From Bdellovibrio bacteriovorus str. Tiberius (lineage in GTDB: Bacteria > Bdellovibrionota > Bdellovibrionia > Bdellovibrionales > Bdellovibrionaceae), in the NCBI RefSeq assembly GCF_000317895.1, contig NC_019567.1:1612001-1676000 (forward strand): a stretch of DNA of 64,000 bases, read 5' to 3'. Position 1 is the first letter of the stretch. Every line of letters begins with the position of its first letter. The notes beneath the pieces are model-generated. The model was not told where the DNA came from. It searched no databases and was given only the letters and a program-made list of their open reading frames with translations. This document shows positions 34,951 to 44,437 of the stretch, piece after piece. The position numbers and the translations under genes were made by a program.

Positions 34951-36831
34951 ATGCAAATTCCCCCTATGTCGATCCAGATTTTATCCCCTGAAGTTGTTGA
35001 CCAAATCGCCGCTGGCGAGGTGGTGGAGCGTCCTGCTCATCTAGTCAAAGAACTTGTGGAAAACAGCATCGATGCCGGCGCAACCCGGGTGCATGTCGAA
35101 TTCTATGACGGTGGCCGCATCGTAAAGGTGATCGACAATGGCAAGGGGATGTCCCCGGAAGATCTGCCAAAATCTTTGGAACGATTCGCGACCAGCAAAA
35201 TTTCAAAAACCGATGACTTGTGGAGCCTGCGCACCTTCGGCTTCCGCGGCGAGGCTTTGGCCAGTATCGCGTCGGTCAGCAAACTGACGCTGACTTCGCG
35301 TCGTGCCGGGGACGAACAGGCCCATCAGCTGATCAGCGAGTACGGAAAAAGAAAAGAGATCGACAAAGTCGGCGGCTCGCAGGGTACGACCATCCTGATT
35401 GAAAATCTTTTCGACAACACTCCCGCGCGTTTGAAATTCCTGAAATCAGATTCGGCAGAAAACTCGGCGATCAAAACCACTTTGAAAGCCATGGCGTTGT
35501 CACACTTTGACGTTGAATTCCGCATTCAGGAAAACGGCAAGCTTGTGGCCTTCTGGCCGGCGTGCAAATCCCGCAAGGACCGTGTTGAACAAATTCTTGA
35601 AATCAAACCTCTGTTCGAAGGTGAAGCGTCCCGCGAAAACGTGAAGGCTTACGCCGTGTTTGCAGATCCTCATAACGTCGCCAAAACCTCCAAGAACATC
35701 TGGTTGTTTGCGCAAAACCGCTGGGTTCAGGATCGCAGTCTGCAGGCGGCCGTGAACGAGGCTTACCGCAGTCTTTTGATGCACGGAGAATATCCGATCG
35801 CTGCGGTGTGGGTGGAAGTGGATCCAGACTGTGTGGATGTGAATATTCATCCGACAAAATCCCAGGTGAAATTCCAGGATCCGTCACTGGCGTTCCGTGC
35901 GGTGGCAGCAGCTTTGCGTGGCACGCTGGAACAAGCGCCATGGATCAAGCGCTCGGATGTGCCAACTCAGAATGTGACCATGCCGCTGGTGCAGAATTCT
36001 GCTGAAGAATTCAAATCCACCGACGGGTTGCCAAACTTTGCATCGCAACCCATGCCCCAGCAGAATCTGCGTTTCCAGGACAATTCTTTGGAAGTAACGC
36101 AGTTCCAGAAAAAAGAATTCAGTTTCCCGGCGTCCAGTTTTCCGGTCTCATCAGTGCAGCAACCGCAGAGCACTTATCAGGCGCTGGCTGAATCTGCAGC
36201 TCAGCGTGAAGGTTTTGCGCCCAAATCTGAAGAAGCGCCGCTGGGTTACTGGTCTTCTCTGGAAGTTCTGGGGCAGGCGAATTTGACTTACATCGTGACT
36301 CAGGCCCGCGACAAGCTGGTGTTCGTGGATCAGCACGCCGCTCATGAACGCGTGGTGTTTGAAAAGCTGATGACGGCCTGGAAGGGGGGGAAGGTTGATA
36401 TTCAAGACTTCCTGTTCCCATTGGCGATTGATATGTCTCCGGAAAAAGTGGAAGGTCTTTTGACCATGGCCAAAGAGATGGAACGCCTGGGCGTTTTCAT
36501 TGAAGCTTTGGGGCCGGGCACTGTCGGCGTGAAAGCGGCCCCGTTGATGATCAAAGAATCCAGCCTTAGCGGCGTTCTGGATAAAATGGCCACCGAGATC
36601 GTGGATCAGGGTGGCAGTTATTCTTTGGAAAGAACGGTGGGTGACATCTGTGCCACGATGGCGTGCCATTCTGTGGTTCGTGCGGGGCAGTCGCTCAGCC
36701 CGGATCAGATGCGCAGTCTTTTGCGTGATATGGATATGTTCCCGCTATCAAGCTTCTGTCCTCACGGTCGTCCGGTCAGTGTCGAATATCCGTACTACAA
36801 ACTGGAAAAAGATTTCGGACGAATTGTTTAA
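34951..36831 (+). CDS. mutL: DNA mismatch repair protein MutL
   Basis: Start at 34951 is taken since GAGGGG lies about 7 nt upstream; an ATG at 34966 is also possible. The protein has 626 residues. The GHKL ATPase domain has QIAAGEVVERP, DNGKGM and FRGEALASI. The C-terminal domain holds the endonuclease motif DQHAAHERVVFE, and CPHGRP near the end is a further metal-site motif. It is therefore a MutL with latent endonuclease activity, as in bacteria that lack MutH. The stop overlaps miaA by 1 nt (TAATG). Confidence 0.95.
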   Translation: MQIPPMSIQILSPEVVDQIAAGEVVERPAHLVKELVENSIDAGATRVHVEFYDGGRIVKVIDNGKGMSPEDLPKSLERFATSKISKTDDLWSLRTFGFRGEALASIASVSKLTLTSRRAGDEQAHQLISEYGKRKEIDKVGGSQGTTILIENLFDNTPARLKFLKSDSAENSAIKTTLKAMALSHFDVEFRIQENGKLVAFWPACKSRKDRVEQILEIKPLFEGEASRENVKAYAVFADPHNVAKTSKNIWLFAQNRWVQDRSLQAAVNEAYRSLLMHGEYPIAAVWVEVDPDCVDVNIHPTKSQVKFQDPSLAFRAVAAALRGTLEQAPWIKRSDVPTQNVTMPLVQNSAEEFKSTDGLPNFASQPMPQQNLRFQDNSLEVTQFQKKEFSFPASSFPVSSVQQPQSTYQALAESAAQREGFAPKSEEAPLGYWSSLEVLGQANLTYIVTQARDKLVFVDQHAAHERVVFEKLMTAWKGGKVDIQDFLFPLAIDMSPEKVEGLLTMAKEMERLGVFIEALGPGTVGVKAAPLMIKESSLSGVLDKMATEIVDQGGSYSLERTVGDICATMACHSVVRAGQSLSPDQMRSLLRDMDMFPLSSFCPHGRPVSVEYPYYKLEKDFGRIV

Positions 36832-37757
36832 TGACGAAGAGGCATGTGATTTTTGTAGTCGGCGCCACGGCCACCGGTAAATCCGAGTGGGCTTTGAGGC
36901 TTGCTCAAGACAATAACGGCGTCATCGTCAACTGTGATTCGGTTCAGCTGTATAAGAAACTTGATATCGGTTCGGCAAAGCCCAGCAAAGAAGAACAGGC
37001 TCTGGTGCCGCACTATCTGCTGGATTACGTAAATCCGCCGGCGGAAATGACGGCCGGAACTTACTGCCGCGATTTTTACGATATACTTGAAACCATTCCG
37101 GTGGAAAAGCCCGTGTTTGTGGTGGGTGGTACCGGATTCTATTTCATGGCCATTGAAAAGGGTATGTATCCGGTGATCCCGGTTCCGGCAGAAATTCAGG
37201 CCCAAGTGGAGTCTGAGCTTGCAACCGAAGAGGGCGCCATCCGCCTGCATGCCGAAATGATGAAGGCCGATCCAGAATATGGCGCCAGGATTCATCTGGC
37301 AGATCGTTATCGTATCGGGCGGGCGATTGAATTGATTCGCAGTCAGGGAAAAAGTGTCACGCAGATTCAGGCTGAATTTGAATCCCAGCGAAAGCCATTC
37401 CCGTTTCCGTTGTTGAAGATCGGTCCGACTTGGGATCGCGAAGTGCTGCGTGCCCGGATCGGGCAGCGCGTGGAAAAGATGCTCGCTGCGGGATTGGTGG
37501 CAGAGGTGCAGGGGCTTCTCGATGAAGGTCTGGCTTCCTGGGCGCCAATGAGCAGTGTGGGCTATAAAGAGACCCTCGAATACCTGCGTGGAGAGATGAG
37601 TCTTCCGCAGCTGCAGGAACAGATCACGACAAACACTCATCAGCTCGCCAAAAGACAGAGAACCTGGTTTCAGCGGGATAAGGACATTCAGTGGTTCGAC
37701 GGAGCCTCGGGTTTTACTGAGGCACGAGGCGTGGTCGAGAAATTTCTCAAACCTTGA
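36831..37757 (+). CDS. miaA: tRNA dimethylallyltransferase MiaA
   Basis: The 308-residue protein has a P-loop GATATGKS at 11-18, then NCDSVQLYKKLDIGSAKP and the DYVNPP motif. It transfers a dimethylallyl group to A37 of tRNAs reading UNN codons. The mutL-miaA pairing is conserved in many bacteria. The ATG overlaps the mutL stop. The ribosome site is therefore within mutL. Confidence 0.96.
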   Translation: MTKRHVIFVVGATATGKSEWALRLAQDNNGVIVNCDSVQLYKKLDIGSAKPSKEEQALVPHYLLDYVNPPAEMTAGTYCRDFYDILETIPVEKPVFVVGGTGFYFMAIEKGMYPVIPVPAEIQAQVESELATEEGAIRLHAEMMKADPEYGARIHLADRYRIGRAIELIRSQGKSVTQIQAEFESQRKPFPFPLLKIGPTWDREVLRARIGQRVEKMLAAGLVAEVQGLLDEGLASWAPMSSVGYKETLEYLRGEMSLPQLQEQITTNTHQLAKRQRTWFQRDKDIQWFDGASGFTEARGVVEKFLKP

Positions 37758-37793
37758 CCCTGATTCGGTGGAAAGCCGAGAATAGAGGTACTT

Positions 37794-38672
37794 ATGAAAA
37801 GCATGACTGGCTACGGCACCGCAAGAGTTCAGACTAAAGACGTCACTGTGGAAGTGAGCATCCGTTCCGTGAACGGACGTTTCCTGGAGCCACGTTTTCA
37901 CCTGCCGCGTGAATTTGTTTCTTATGAAGGGGAGTTGAAGAAAATCCTGAGTGGCACCCTTCATCGTGGCACCGTGGATGTTTTTGTTTCCCGCCGAGTG
38001 AAGAACACGGCCAGCAAAGCCCAGATGACGGTGAATGATGCTTTGGCCAAGAAATACATGAGCGCTTACAAGCATCTTTCCAAAGAGTTGGGCGTGCCCT
38101 TTAATGTGCACCTTGAGGTTGTGGCAAGACTGCCTGAGATCATCAAAGTTGAAGAGACCTATGAGTTGTTCAGCGGCGAAGACAAGATTCTGAAAAAGGC
38201 ATTCACGGAAGCCTGTTCCAATTGTGACAAGGAACGCGCCCGCGAAGGCAAATCCCTGCAAAAGGATCTGCAAAAGCTGTTGGTGTCTTTAGAGAAACAA
38301 GTGAAGATTATCAGTGAGTTGCGTGGCGAAGCCAATGCGCAACTTCAGGAGCGCTACGAGCAGAAGGTTCGTGCGCGCCTTAAGGGCAATGAAATTGATT
38401 CGGCCCGTTTGTCTCAGGAAATCGTGATTCAGCTGGAAAAAGCCGATATCAACGAAGAGCTGAGCCGTCTCGCGGAACACATCAAGAACTACCGCCAGCT
38501 GGTGGGGTCGGTGACTGCTGAGGGTAAAAAACTGGATTTCTATACTCAGGAATTGCTGCGTGAGGTGAATACCATCGGTTCAAAGTCTCAGGTAGCCAAG
38601 ATCACTGCGGCTGTGGTAGAAGCAAAAACCCTTATTGAAAGACTTAGAGAACAGGTTCAAAACGTTCAGTAA
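37794..38672 (+). CDS. yicC: YicC family endoribonuclease
   Basis: The 292-residue protein has the YicC start MKSMTGYGTA and the closing REVNTIGSKSQ region followed by AKTLIERLREQVQNVQ. The family acts as an endoribonuclease in the E. coli member. It stands 36 bp after miaA and 2 bp before gmk, the conserved yicC-gmk order. Confidence 0.93.
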   Translation: MKSMTGYGTARVQTKDVTVEVSIRSVNGRFLEPRFHLPREFVSYEGELKKILSGTLHRGTVDVFVSRRVKNTASKAQMTVNDALAKKYMSAYKHLSKELGVPFNVHLEVVARLPEIIKVEETYELFSGEDKILKKAFTEACSNCDKERAREGKSLQKDLQKLLVSLEKQVKIISELRGEANAQLQERYEQKVRARLKGNEIDSARLSQEIVIQLEKADINEELSRLAEHIKNYRQLVGSVTAEGKKLDFYTQELLREVNTIGSKSQVAKITAAVVEAKTLIERLREQVQNVQ

Positions 38673-38674
38673 TT

Positions 38675-39232
38675 ATGAAAACGCGCATGATTATCGTCGC
38701 CGCTCCAAGTGGCGCAGGAAAAAGCAGCTTTGTCGAAAGGATCACCCGGGAGGATTCCCGATTGGTGGATATCGTCACTTTCACAACGCGCTCTATCCGT
38801 CAGGGCGAGACGGCGGGTCTGCAGTACAACTTCATTGATCACGCGGATTTTGAACAAAAGATCAAAGAGGGCTTCTTTGTGGAGTGGGCGAAGGTTCACA
38901 CCAATTTCTATGGAACCTCATATTCGTCCCTGGAAACAGCCTGGAATCAGGGTAAAACTGCCATTATGGACATCGACATCCAGGGCGTGGCGACCTTTAA
39001 ATCCAAGTTCCCGGACGCTAAAACCGTCTTTATCCATCCTCCGAGTATTGACGAGCTGCGTCGTCGCATTGAAAAGCGCGATGGCAAGGTCCCTGCGGAC
39101 ATTGAAGTTCGTATGGCTAATGCCGAAAAGGAGATCCTTGAGGCTTCCAAGTTCGATTATCAGATCGTCAACGACGTGTTTGATAAATCCTATGGGGAAT
39201 TTAAGAAAATCGTTGAAGATTTGCTAGCTTAG
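38675..39232 (+). CDS. gmk: Guanylate kinase
   Basis: The 185-residue protein has a P-loop [10 protein letters not shown] at about 10-19 and GMK motifs [17 protein letters not shown] and [14 protein letters not shown]. It phosphorylates GMP to GDP with ATP. It is in the yicC-gmk-rpoZ-rsh order, which connects it with (p)ppGpp metabolism through guanine nucleotides. Confidence 0.97.
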   Translation: MKTRMIIVAAPSGAGKSSFVERITREDSRLVDIVTFTTRSIRQGETAGLQYNFIDHADFEQKIKEGFFVEWAKVHTNFYGTSYSSLETAWNQGKTAIMDIDIQGVATFKSKFPDAKTVFIHPPSIDELRRRIEKRDGKVPADIEVRMANAEKEILEASKFDYQIVNDVFDKSYGEFKKIVEDLLA

Positions 39233-39267
39233 CTGTAATTTGGCCTGATCTATTTGCTGGAGGCGTA

Positions 39268-39507
39268 ATGGCTCGTGTAACCGTTGAAGATTGCTTGGAA
39301 AAAGTACCTAACAGATTTGCCCTTGTTTTGATGGTTGCAAAACGTGCGAAGCAACTTCTGAAAGGTGCAGAAGCGACTGTTTCCACTCGTAGCAACAAAT
39401 ACATCGTAAGCTCTCTTCGTGAAGTTGCGATGGGCAACGTGGGTTACCAGGAAAGCCTGGATGCCAACGAGGCTATCCGTCAGATCGAAAAAGATCTGAA
39501 CAAGTAA
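39268..39507 (+). CDS. rpoZ: RNA polymerase omega subunit
   Basis: The 79-residue protein begins [29 protein letters not shown], the omega core. Omega stabilises beta-prime and forms part of a (p)ppGpp site in many bacteria. GGAGG lies just before the ATG. It is followed by a hairpin and then rsh. Confidence 0.95.
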   Translation: MARVTVEDCLEKVPNRFALVLMVAKRAKQLLKGAEATVSTRSNKYIVSSLREVAMGNVGYQESLDANEAIRQIEKDLNK

Positions 39508-39547
39508 TCACATTAAAAGGCGAAAGCCGCTTGCATGTGAACCCAAT

Positions 39548-39573
39548 AAAGGGAGGCGAAAGTCTCCCTTTAT
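39548..39573 (+). terminator. Terminator-like hairpin between rpoZ and rsh
   Basis: AAAGGGAG (39548-39555) and CTCCCTTT (39564-39571) enclose an 8-nt loop. Only a short T-run follows, so it may allow readthrough. Confidence 0.65.
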
Positions 39574-39639
39574 GCGTTTTCTGGACGCCTGTAAATCTTC
39601 GTTGGACACCCCTCTGGGGTCAGGTAAGCTATAGGGAAT

Positions 39640-41856
39640 ATGTTTAATTTCCTGAAAGAGGATGGCTTAACCAACAAGCCGGTCAAAACAGTCGACGATC
39701 TGCTGGCACGCATTCGAATCTATTATCCGAATGCGGATCTCAAAATTATTGAGAAGGCCTATTCATTCTCAGAGAAAATGCACGAAGGACAAATCCGCCG
39801 AAGCGGTGAGCCTTACATTTCTCATCCTCTTTCTGTTGCCGCTATCCTGGCGGACTTCCACCTGGATCTGGACACCATTGCCACGGGTCTTTTGCATGAC
39901 ACCGTTGAAGACACGGCCGCGACGTTGGAAGACATCCGCACCGAGTTCGGTGATGTGATCGCGCACCTTGTGGACGGGGTGACCAAGATCGGTCAGATGA
40001 AATTTAAAAACAGCCACGAAAAGCAGGGTGAAAACATCCGCAAGATGATCGTGGCCATGGGTAAAGATGTGCGTGTCGTTCTGGTGAAGCTTGCCGATCG
40101 CCTGCATAACATGCGTACGCTGAATTTCATGCCCTTTGAAAAACAAGAGCGCATCGCTCTTGAGACTTTGGAAATTTATTGTCCGCTGGCAGGGCGCATG
40201 GGTATCAGCGCGCTGAAGATTGAACTGGAAGACCTTTGCTTCCGTTACTATCGCCCGGACATGTACTATGAACTTGTCCAACAGATCAAAAAGACTGAAT
40301 CAGAGCAGAACCGCTATATCGATGAAGTAAAAGTGCTTATCGGTAAAGAGCTTAACAAAGCCGGTTTCCGCTATGAAGTGTATGGACGTTCGAAGCACTT
40401 GTGGTCCATCTACAGAAAAATGCAATCCCGTAACATCGACTACGATCAGGTTTACGATGTTCTGGCGTTCCGCGTGCTGGTTGAATCCGTGGCGGAATGT
40501 TATGCGGCACTGGGTTTGGTCCACTCGTTGTGGAAGCCGATCCCGGGTCGTTTTAAAGACTTCATCGCCATGCCCAAGGCCAATAACTATCAGTCCCTGC
40601 ACACCACTGTAATGGGCCCCGGTGGGGAGCGTATCGAGATTCAAATCCGTACCAGCGAAATGCATCTGGTTGCGGAAAAAGGTATCGCCGCTCACTGGAA
40701 GTACAAAGAGCGCGGCAAGATGGTTGATGACAGCGATCTGCAACAGGCCAACTGGCTGCGTGATCTGGTGTCATGGCATCAGAACGTGCGTAATCCAGAC
40801 GAGTTCCTGGATACAGTAAAAACGGATTTGTTCGAAACTGAAATTTACGTTTTCACTCCGACCGGAGACGTGCGTGAATTCCCGGAAGGCGCCACTCCGG
40901 TGGACTTCGCCTTTGCTGTGCACACGGAATTGGGGAACCGCATTGTCGGCGCCCGCGTGAACGGCAAAATGGTGCCGCTGAAATATCAGCTGCAAAACGG
41001 GGACACGGTGGAAGTTGTCACTTCCAAAACCCAGGTGCCTTCCAAGGACTGGTTGAAGTTTGTTGTTACCAATAAAGCCAAATCCAAAATCCGCGCCTTC
41101 GTTAAAGAAGAACAGCGCCGTCGTGCGATCATGCTGGGTAAAGAGCTGGTGGAAAAAGAATTCCGCAAGTTCGGCATGGCTGCAGTGAAGTACCTGAAAG
41201 GCCCGGCCTTTGAGACTTATCTGAAGGACCACGGCCTGGCGGATTTGGATGAGTTGTACGTGACCGTGGGTTACGGAAAACTTGAAACGCGCATTCTGGT
41301 GGAAAGACTTTCCCCGGAAAATATCGCCAAGGAAGCGGCCAAAACCGAAGACTCCACCTTTATGGAAAGAGTCATGCGTGCCGCGACTCAAAAAACGCGC
41401 AAGACCAATTCCCTTATCAGCGTTGATGGTATGGATGACGTGCTGGTGCACTATGCGAAGTGCTGCCATCCGATTCCAGGGGATCCGATCGTGGGCTTTA
41501 TCAGCCGTGGCCGGGGTATTTCCATTCATCGCAGTGACTGTCGCAAGGCTTTTGAATTCGATCAGTTGCGCAAAGTCGATGTGGCCTGGAACGTGAAACA
41601 AGCCGGAGAAGGTCAGGAGCGCATCGTGCGCCTGAAGATTATTTCTCAGGACGTGCCAGGATTACTGAAGCTGATGTCTGAGGCCTTTGCTCAGCAGGGG
41701 ATCAACATTCAGTCCGCCCAAATCCGTACGACCAAGGATAAAAAAGCCGTGTGTAACTTCGAGGTCAGCGTTCAGAACGCCAGCCAGTTGAATCAGGCGG
41801 TCTTTGAAATCCAGAAGATCAAGGGGATCATTGGGGTCACCCGTGTTATTCACTAA
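39640..41856 (+). CDS. rsh: RelA/SpoT bifunctional (p)ppGpp synthetase/hydrolase (Rsh)
   Basis: The 738-residue protein has an HD hydrolase domain (H62, HD at 86-87 in LLHDTVED), a synthetase domain with GRFKDFIAMPKANNYQSLHT, then TGS (about 400-460), a zinc-finger region (YAKCCHPIPGD) and an ACT domain at the C-terminus. The RxKD form of the synthetase loop (RFKD) is that of bifunctional Rel/SpoT enzymes rather than EXDD of dedicated RelA. Both activities therefore are expected. Its end overlaps the start of the next gene. Confidence 0.96.
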   Translation: MFNFLKEDGLTNKPVKTVDDLLARIRIYYPNADLKIIEKAYSFSEKMHEGQIRRSGEPYISHPLSVAAILADFHLDLDTIATGLLHDTVEDTAATLEDIRTEFGDVIAHLVDGVTKIGQMKFKNSHEKQGENIRKMIVAMGKDVRVVLVKLADRLHNMRTLNFMPFEKQERIALETLEIYCPLAGRMGISALKIELEDLCFRYYRPDMYYELVQQIKKTESEQNRYIDEVKVLIGKELNKAGFRYEVYGRSKHLWSIYRKMQSRNIDYDQVYDVLAFRVLVESVAECYAALGLVHSLWKPIPGRFKDFIAMPKANNYQSLHTTVMGPGGERIEIQIRTSEMHLVAEKGIAAHWKYKERGKMVDDSDLQQANWLRDLVSWHQNVRNPDEFLDTVKTDLFETEIYVFTPTGDVREFPEGATPVDFAFAVHTELGNRIVGARVNGKMVPLKYQLQNGDTVEVVTSKTQVPSKDWLKFVVTNKAKSKIRAFVKEEQRRRAIMLGKELVEKEFRKFGMAAVKYLKGPAFETYLKDHGLADLDELYVTVGYGKLETRILVERLSPENIAKEAAKTEDSTFMERVMRAATQKTRKTNSLISVDGMDDVLVHYAKCCHPIPGDPIVGFISRGRGISIHRSDCRKAFEFDQLRKVDVAWNVKQAGEGQERIVRLKIISQDVPGLLKLMSEAFAQQGINIQSAQIRTTKDKKAVCNFEVSVQNASQLNQAVFEIQKIKGIIGVTRVIH

Positions 41857-44434
41857 CATCAGGAAGAATCTTCATTTCCTGATGGCTCTGGCAGTGCTGG
41901 GTATCGCTTCCATCGTGATTTTCGGATGGATTCTGCGGGACCCGGCAATCATTCAAATTCGCTCTGACTTTGCCCCGATGGTGATCAACACTGCGCTGGG
42001 GCTTGCGGCATTGGCGATCTCCATTCTTTTCTCTGACAGCCGTTTTAAAAGCATTTCCATTTATGCCTCGATCTTTGCGGTGGCTCTGGCAGCGGTGAAC
42101 CTGACGCAGTTTTTGACCGGTGTTGATCTGGGAATAGATCAGGTCCTGGTGCAGCCATTCTATAACCTCGGGGTCAGTTCGCCGGGGCGCATGTCGGTCA
42201 GTACTTCGGTGTGCATGCTGTTAATGGGTGTGATGGGGCTGGTGTCCGGAAAGTCCTATGCTCATCGCATGGTGCGTATCACTGGCAGTTCGTTGGTGCT
42301 GGGTTTTGCGATCCTGGGTTTTTTCGGGTACTTCCTGAATTTCAGTTCTGAATATGGCTGGGGAACTCATTCCCGCATGGCGATTCACACATCACTGAGT
42401 TTCATGCTGCTGGCTGGGGCGAAAATTGTGCGCCTGGGGCGTGCGATCAAAGAAGAAGACAACGCGCAGTCGGCCGTGGTGCCAATGTATGTAGTGATGA
42501 TTGGTGTTCTGATCGCTGTCGGGATCTGGCAGCTTTTGCTTTTGAAAGATATTGAGCGCAATCGCAGTGTCACGCAATCCCGCGCAGAAAGCTTCCGCGC
42601 CAAACTTGACGGGACTTTCATTCCGCTGGAAAAAGCCTTGCAACAGATGGCCCGTCGCATGGCTGTTGGGGCCTATCGTGACGAGCACGTATGGTCCATG
42701 GATGCCCAGTTTTACTATGAAGAATTCAAAGGCATCCGCCGTATTGCCTGGGCTGATCAGAACCTGATGCTGCGCTGGTTGTATCCCATGGACCAGTTCA
42801 GCCGCGATATTCGCAACACGATGATGGGTCGTTCAGAAGAGGTCCGCCGCAGTCTGGAGCTGGCACGCCAGACCCATGAATCGCGGATTTCCCGTGTGAT
42901 CGAGATGAAATCCGGGGGCCGCGGTTTTACCATGCTGGTGCCGGTTTATAAAAACTCGGCCTTTATTGGAATGCTGAGTGCCGGAATTGATATTCGTGCG
43001 TTTCTGGATCGCTTTGCGCGCATCGAGGGCTATCATGTGGCCCTGTATGAAGAAGGGCAGGAGATCTATCGAAGTACCGAGTGGGACCCTGTTTTGTCCC
43101 GCGACTGGGTGACCCGCATTCGTTATAGCAATATGGGTGTGGACTGGGAGATCGCTTTCACACCATCCAGCGGGGTTATCCGCAGCAATACGTCCGCGGT
43201 GCCTTCGGTGGTTTTGGTCTTTGCAGTGGGATTGTTTGTGCTGCTGGGACTGGCGCTAAGTTTCTTTGGCCGGGCGGAAGAACTTCGCCGCCGGGCTCGC
43301 GCCATGGTGGACTGGAAATCCGCGGCAATGGATGCCACACCATTGATGATGATCTCGTTTGATGAAAACGGGATTGTGCGGGAAATGAACCGTTCCGCGG
43401 AAGAAATGACCGGCTGGAAAGCCGAAGAACTTGCCGGCAAAGAGCATCCCTTTATTTTCCATGACCGTCAGGATGTGGAACTCATGCGCTTGAAACTGGA
43501 AGGGGTCTTGAATCGTCCGGTCGGACTGGGAGTCGAATTTATTGACGCCATGTTTGAAGCCGGATTCAACGCCGCTTCCGAGTGGGTGTATGTGCATCGT
43601 TCGGGCAGCCGCTTCCTGGGACAGCTGTTTATCGGAAAAGTCATCAATGAAAACGGGCACACCACGGGCTATCTGGCGGTGGTGGAAGACGTTACGCAAA
43701 AACGCCAGCGTGAAAAGCAGATCAAAGAACAAGAAGACAAGATCATCGCCAGCGCGCGCCTGGCTTCCCTGGGTGAAATGGCCGCTGGGATCGCACACGA
43801 GATCAACAACCCTTTGACTATCATTAACGGTCACGTGGGTGTGTTACGTCGCTTGCTGGGGGCTCGGGGGCTTGCCGCGGATCTTGAAGTGCAAAAACGG
43901 GTGGAGGTGGTTGAAAGCACCACTCAGCGTATTGCCAAGATTGTCAAAGGCCTGCGCTATTACGCTCGTGAATCAGATCACGGGGACATGGAATGGGTGA
44001 CTGTGGATGCGATCATTGATGACACTCTGGCATTTTGTTCGGACAAGTTCCGCCATGAAGGGGTGGATCTGATAGCGCGGCTGGAGCCGAACCTGAAAGT
44101 GTTCGTGCGGCCTTATCAGATTTCCCAGGTGCTTTTGAATCTTTTGAATAATGCGGCAGACGCGGTCCAGTCTGTCGGCACCCGCAAAGTGGTGGTGGAA
44201 GCCAAAGCCGTCCGCGACGGGGTCGAGATTTCAGTTTCTGATTCCGGTCCGGGTGTTCCGGCCTTCTTGCGTGAAAAGATCATGGAGCCGTTCTTTACGA
44301 CCAAAGAAGTCGGCAAGGGCGTGGGGCTGGGACTTAGCATTTCTGAAGGGATCGTGCGATCCCATGATGGAAAATTCTATCTTGATGAAGAAGCCAAACA
44401 AACCCGGTTTGTCGTCTGGCTTCCGGGGAGATAA
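41843..44434 (+). CDS. CHASE/PAS multi-TM sensor histidine kinase
   Basis: A GTG at 41843 is preferred as it overlaps the rsh end by 14 bp; the ATG at 41882 has only a distant ribosome site (AGGAAG, 15 nt), so the start is not sure. The protein has 863 residues. Seven membrane segments (about 10-220) precede a CHASE-like extracellular domain (about 250-420), one more membrane segment, a PAS domain, a HisKA with H652 in AHEINNPLTI, and HATPase with NLLNNAADAV and DSGPGVP. It senses an external signal that is not identifiable. No receiver is present. It ends 3 bp before the end of the convergent siderophore-receptor gene. Confidence 0.88.
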   Translation: MLFTNIRKNLHFLMALAVLGIASIVIFGWILRDPAIIQIRSDFAPMVINTALGLAALAISILFSDSRFKSISIYASIFAVALAAVNLTQFLTGVDLGIDQVLVQPFYNLGVSSPGRMSVSTSVCMLLMGVMGLVSGKSYAHRMVRITGSSLVLGFAILGFFGYFLNFSSEYGWGTHSRMAIHTSLSFMLLAGAKIVRLGRAIKEEDNAQSAVVPMYVVMIGVLIAVGIWQLLLLKDIERNRSVTQSRAESFRAKLDGTFIPLEKALQQMARRMAVGAYRDEHVWSMDAQFYYEEFKGIRRIAWADQNLMLRWLYPMDQFSRDIRNTMMGRSEEVRRSLELARQTHESRISRVIEMKSGGRGFTMLVPVYKNSAFIGMLSAGIDIRAFLDRFARIEGYHVALYEEGQEIYRSTEWDPVLSRDWVTRIRYSNMGVDWEIAFTPSSGVIRSNTSAVPSVVLVFAVGLFVLLGLALSFFGRAEELRRRARAMVDWKSAAMDATPLMMISFDENGIVREMNRSAEEMTGWKAEELAGKEHPFIFHDRQDVELMRLKLEGVLNRPVGLGVEFIDAMFEAGFNAASEWVYVHRSGSRFLGQLFIGKVINENGHTTGYLAVVEDVTQKRQREKQIKEQEDKIIASARLASLGEMAAGIAHEINNPLTIINGHVGVLRRLLGARGLAADLEVQKRVEVVESTTQRIAKIVKGLRYYARESDHGDMEWVTVDAIIDDTLAFCSDKFRHEGVDLIARLEPNLKVFVRPYQISQVLLNLLNNAADAVQSVGTRKVVVEAKAVRDGVEISVSDSGPGVPAFLREKIMEPFFTTKEVGKGVGLGLSISEGIVRSHDGKFYLDEEAKQTRFVVWLPGR

Positions 44435-44437
44435 TAA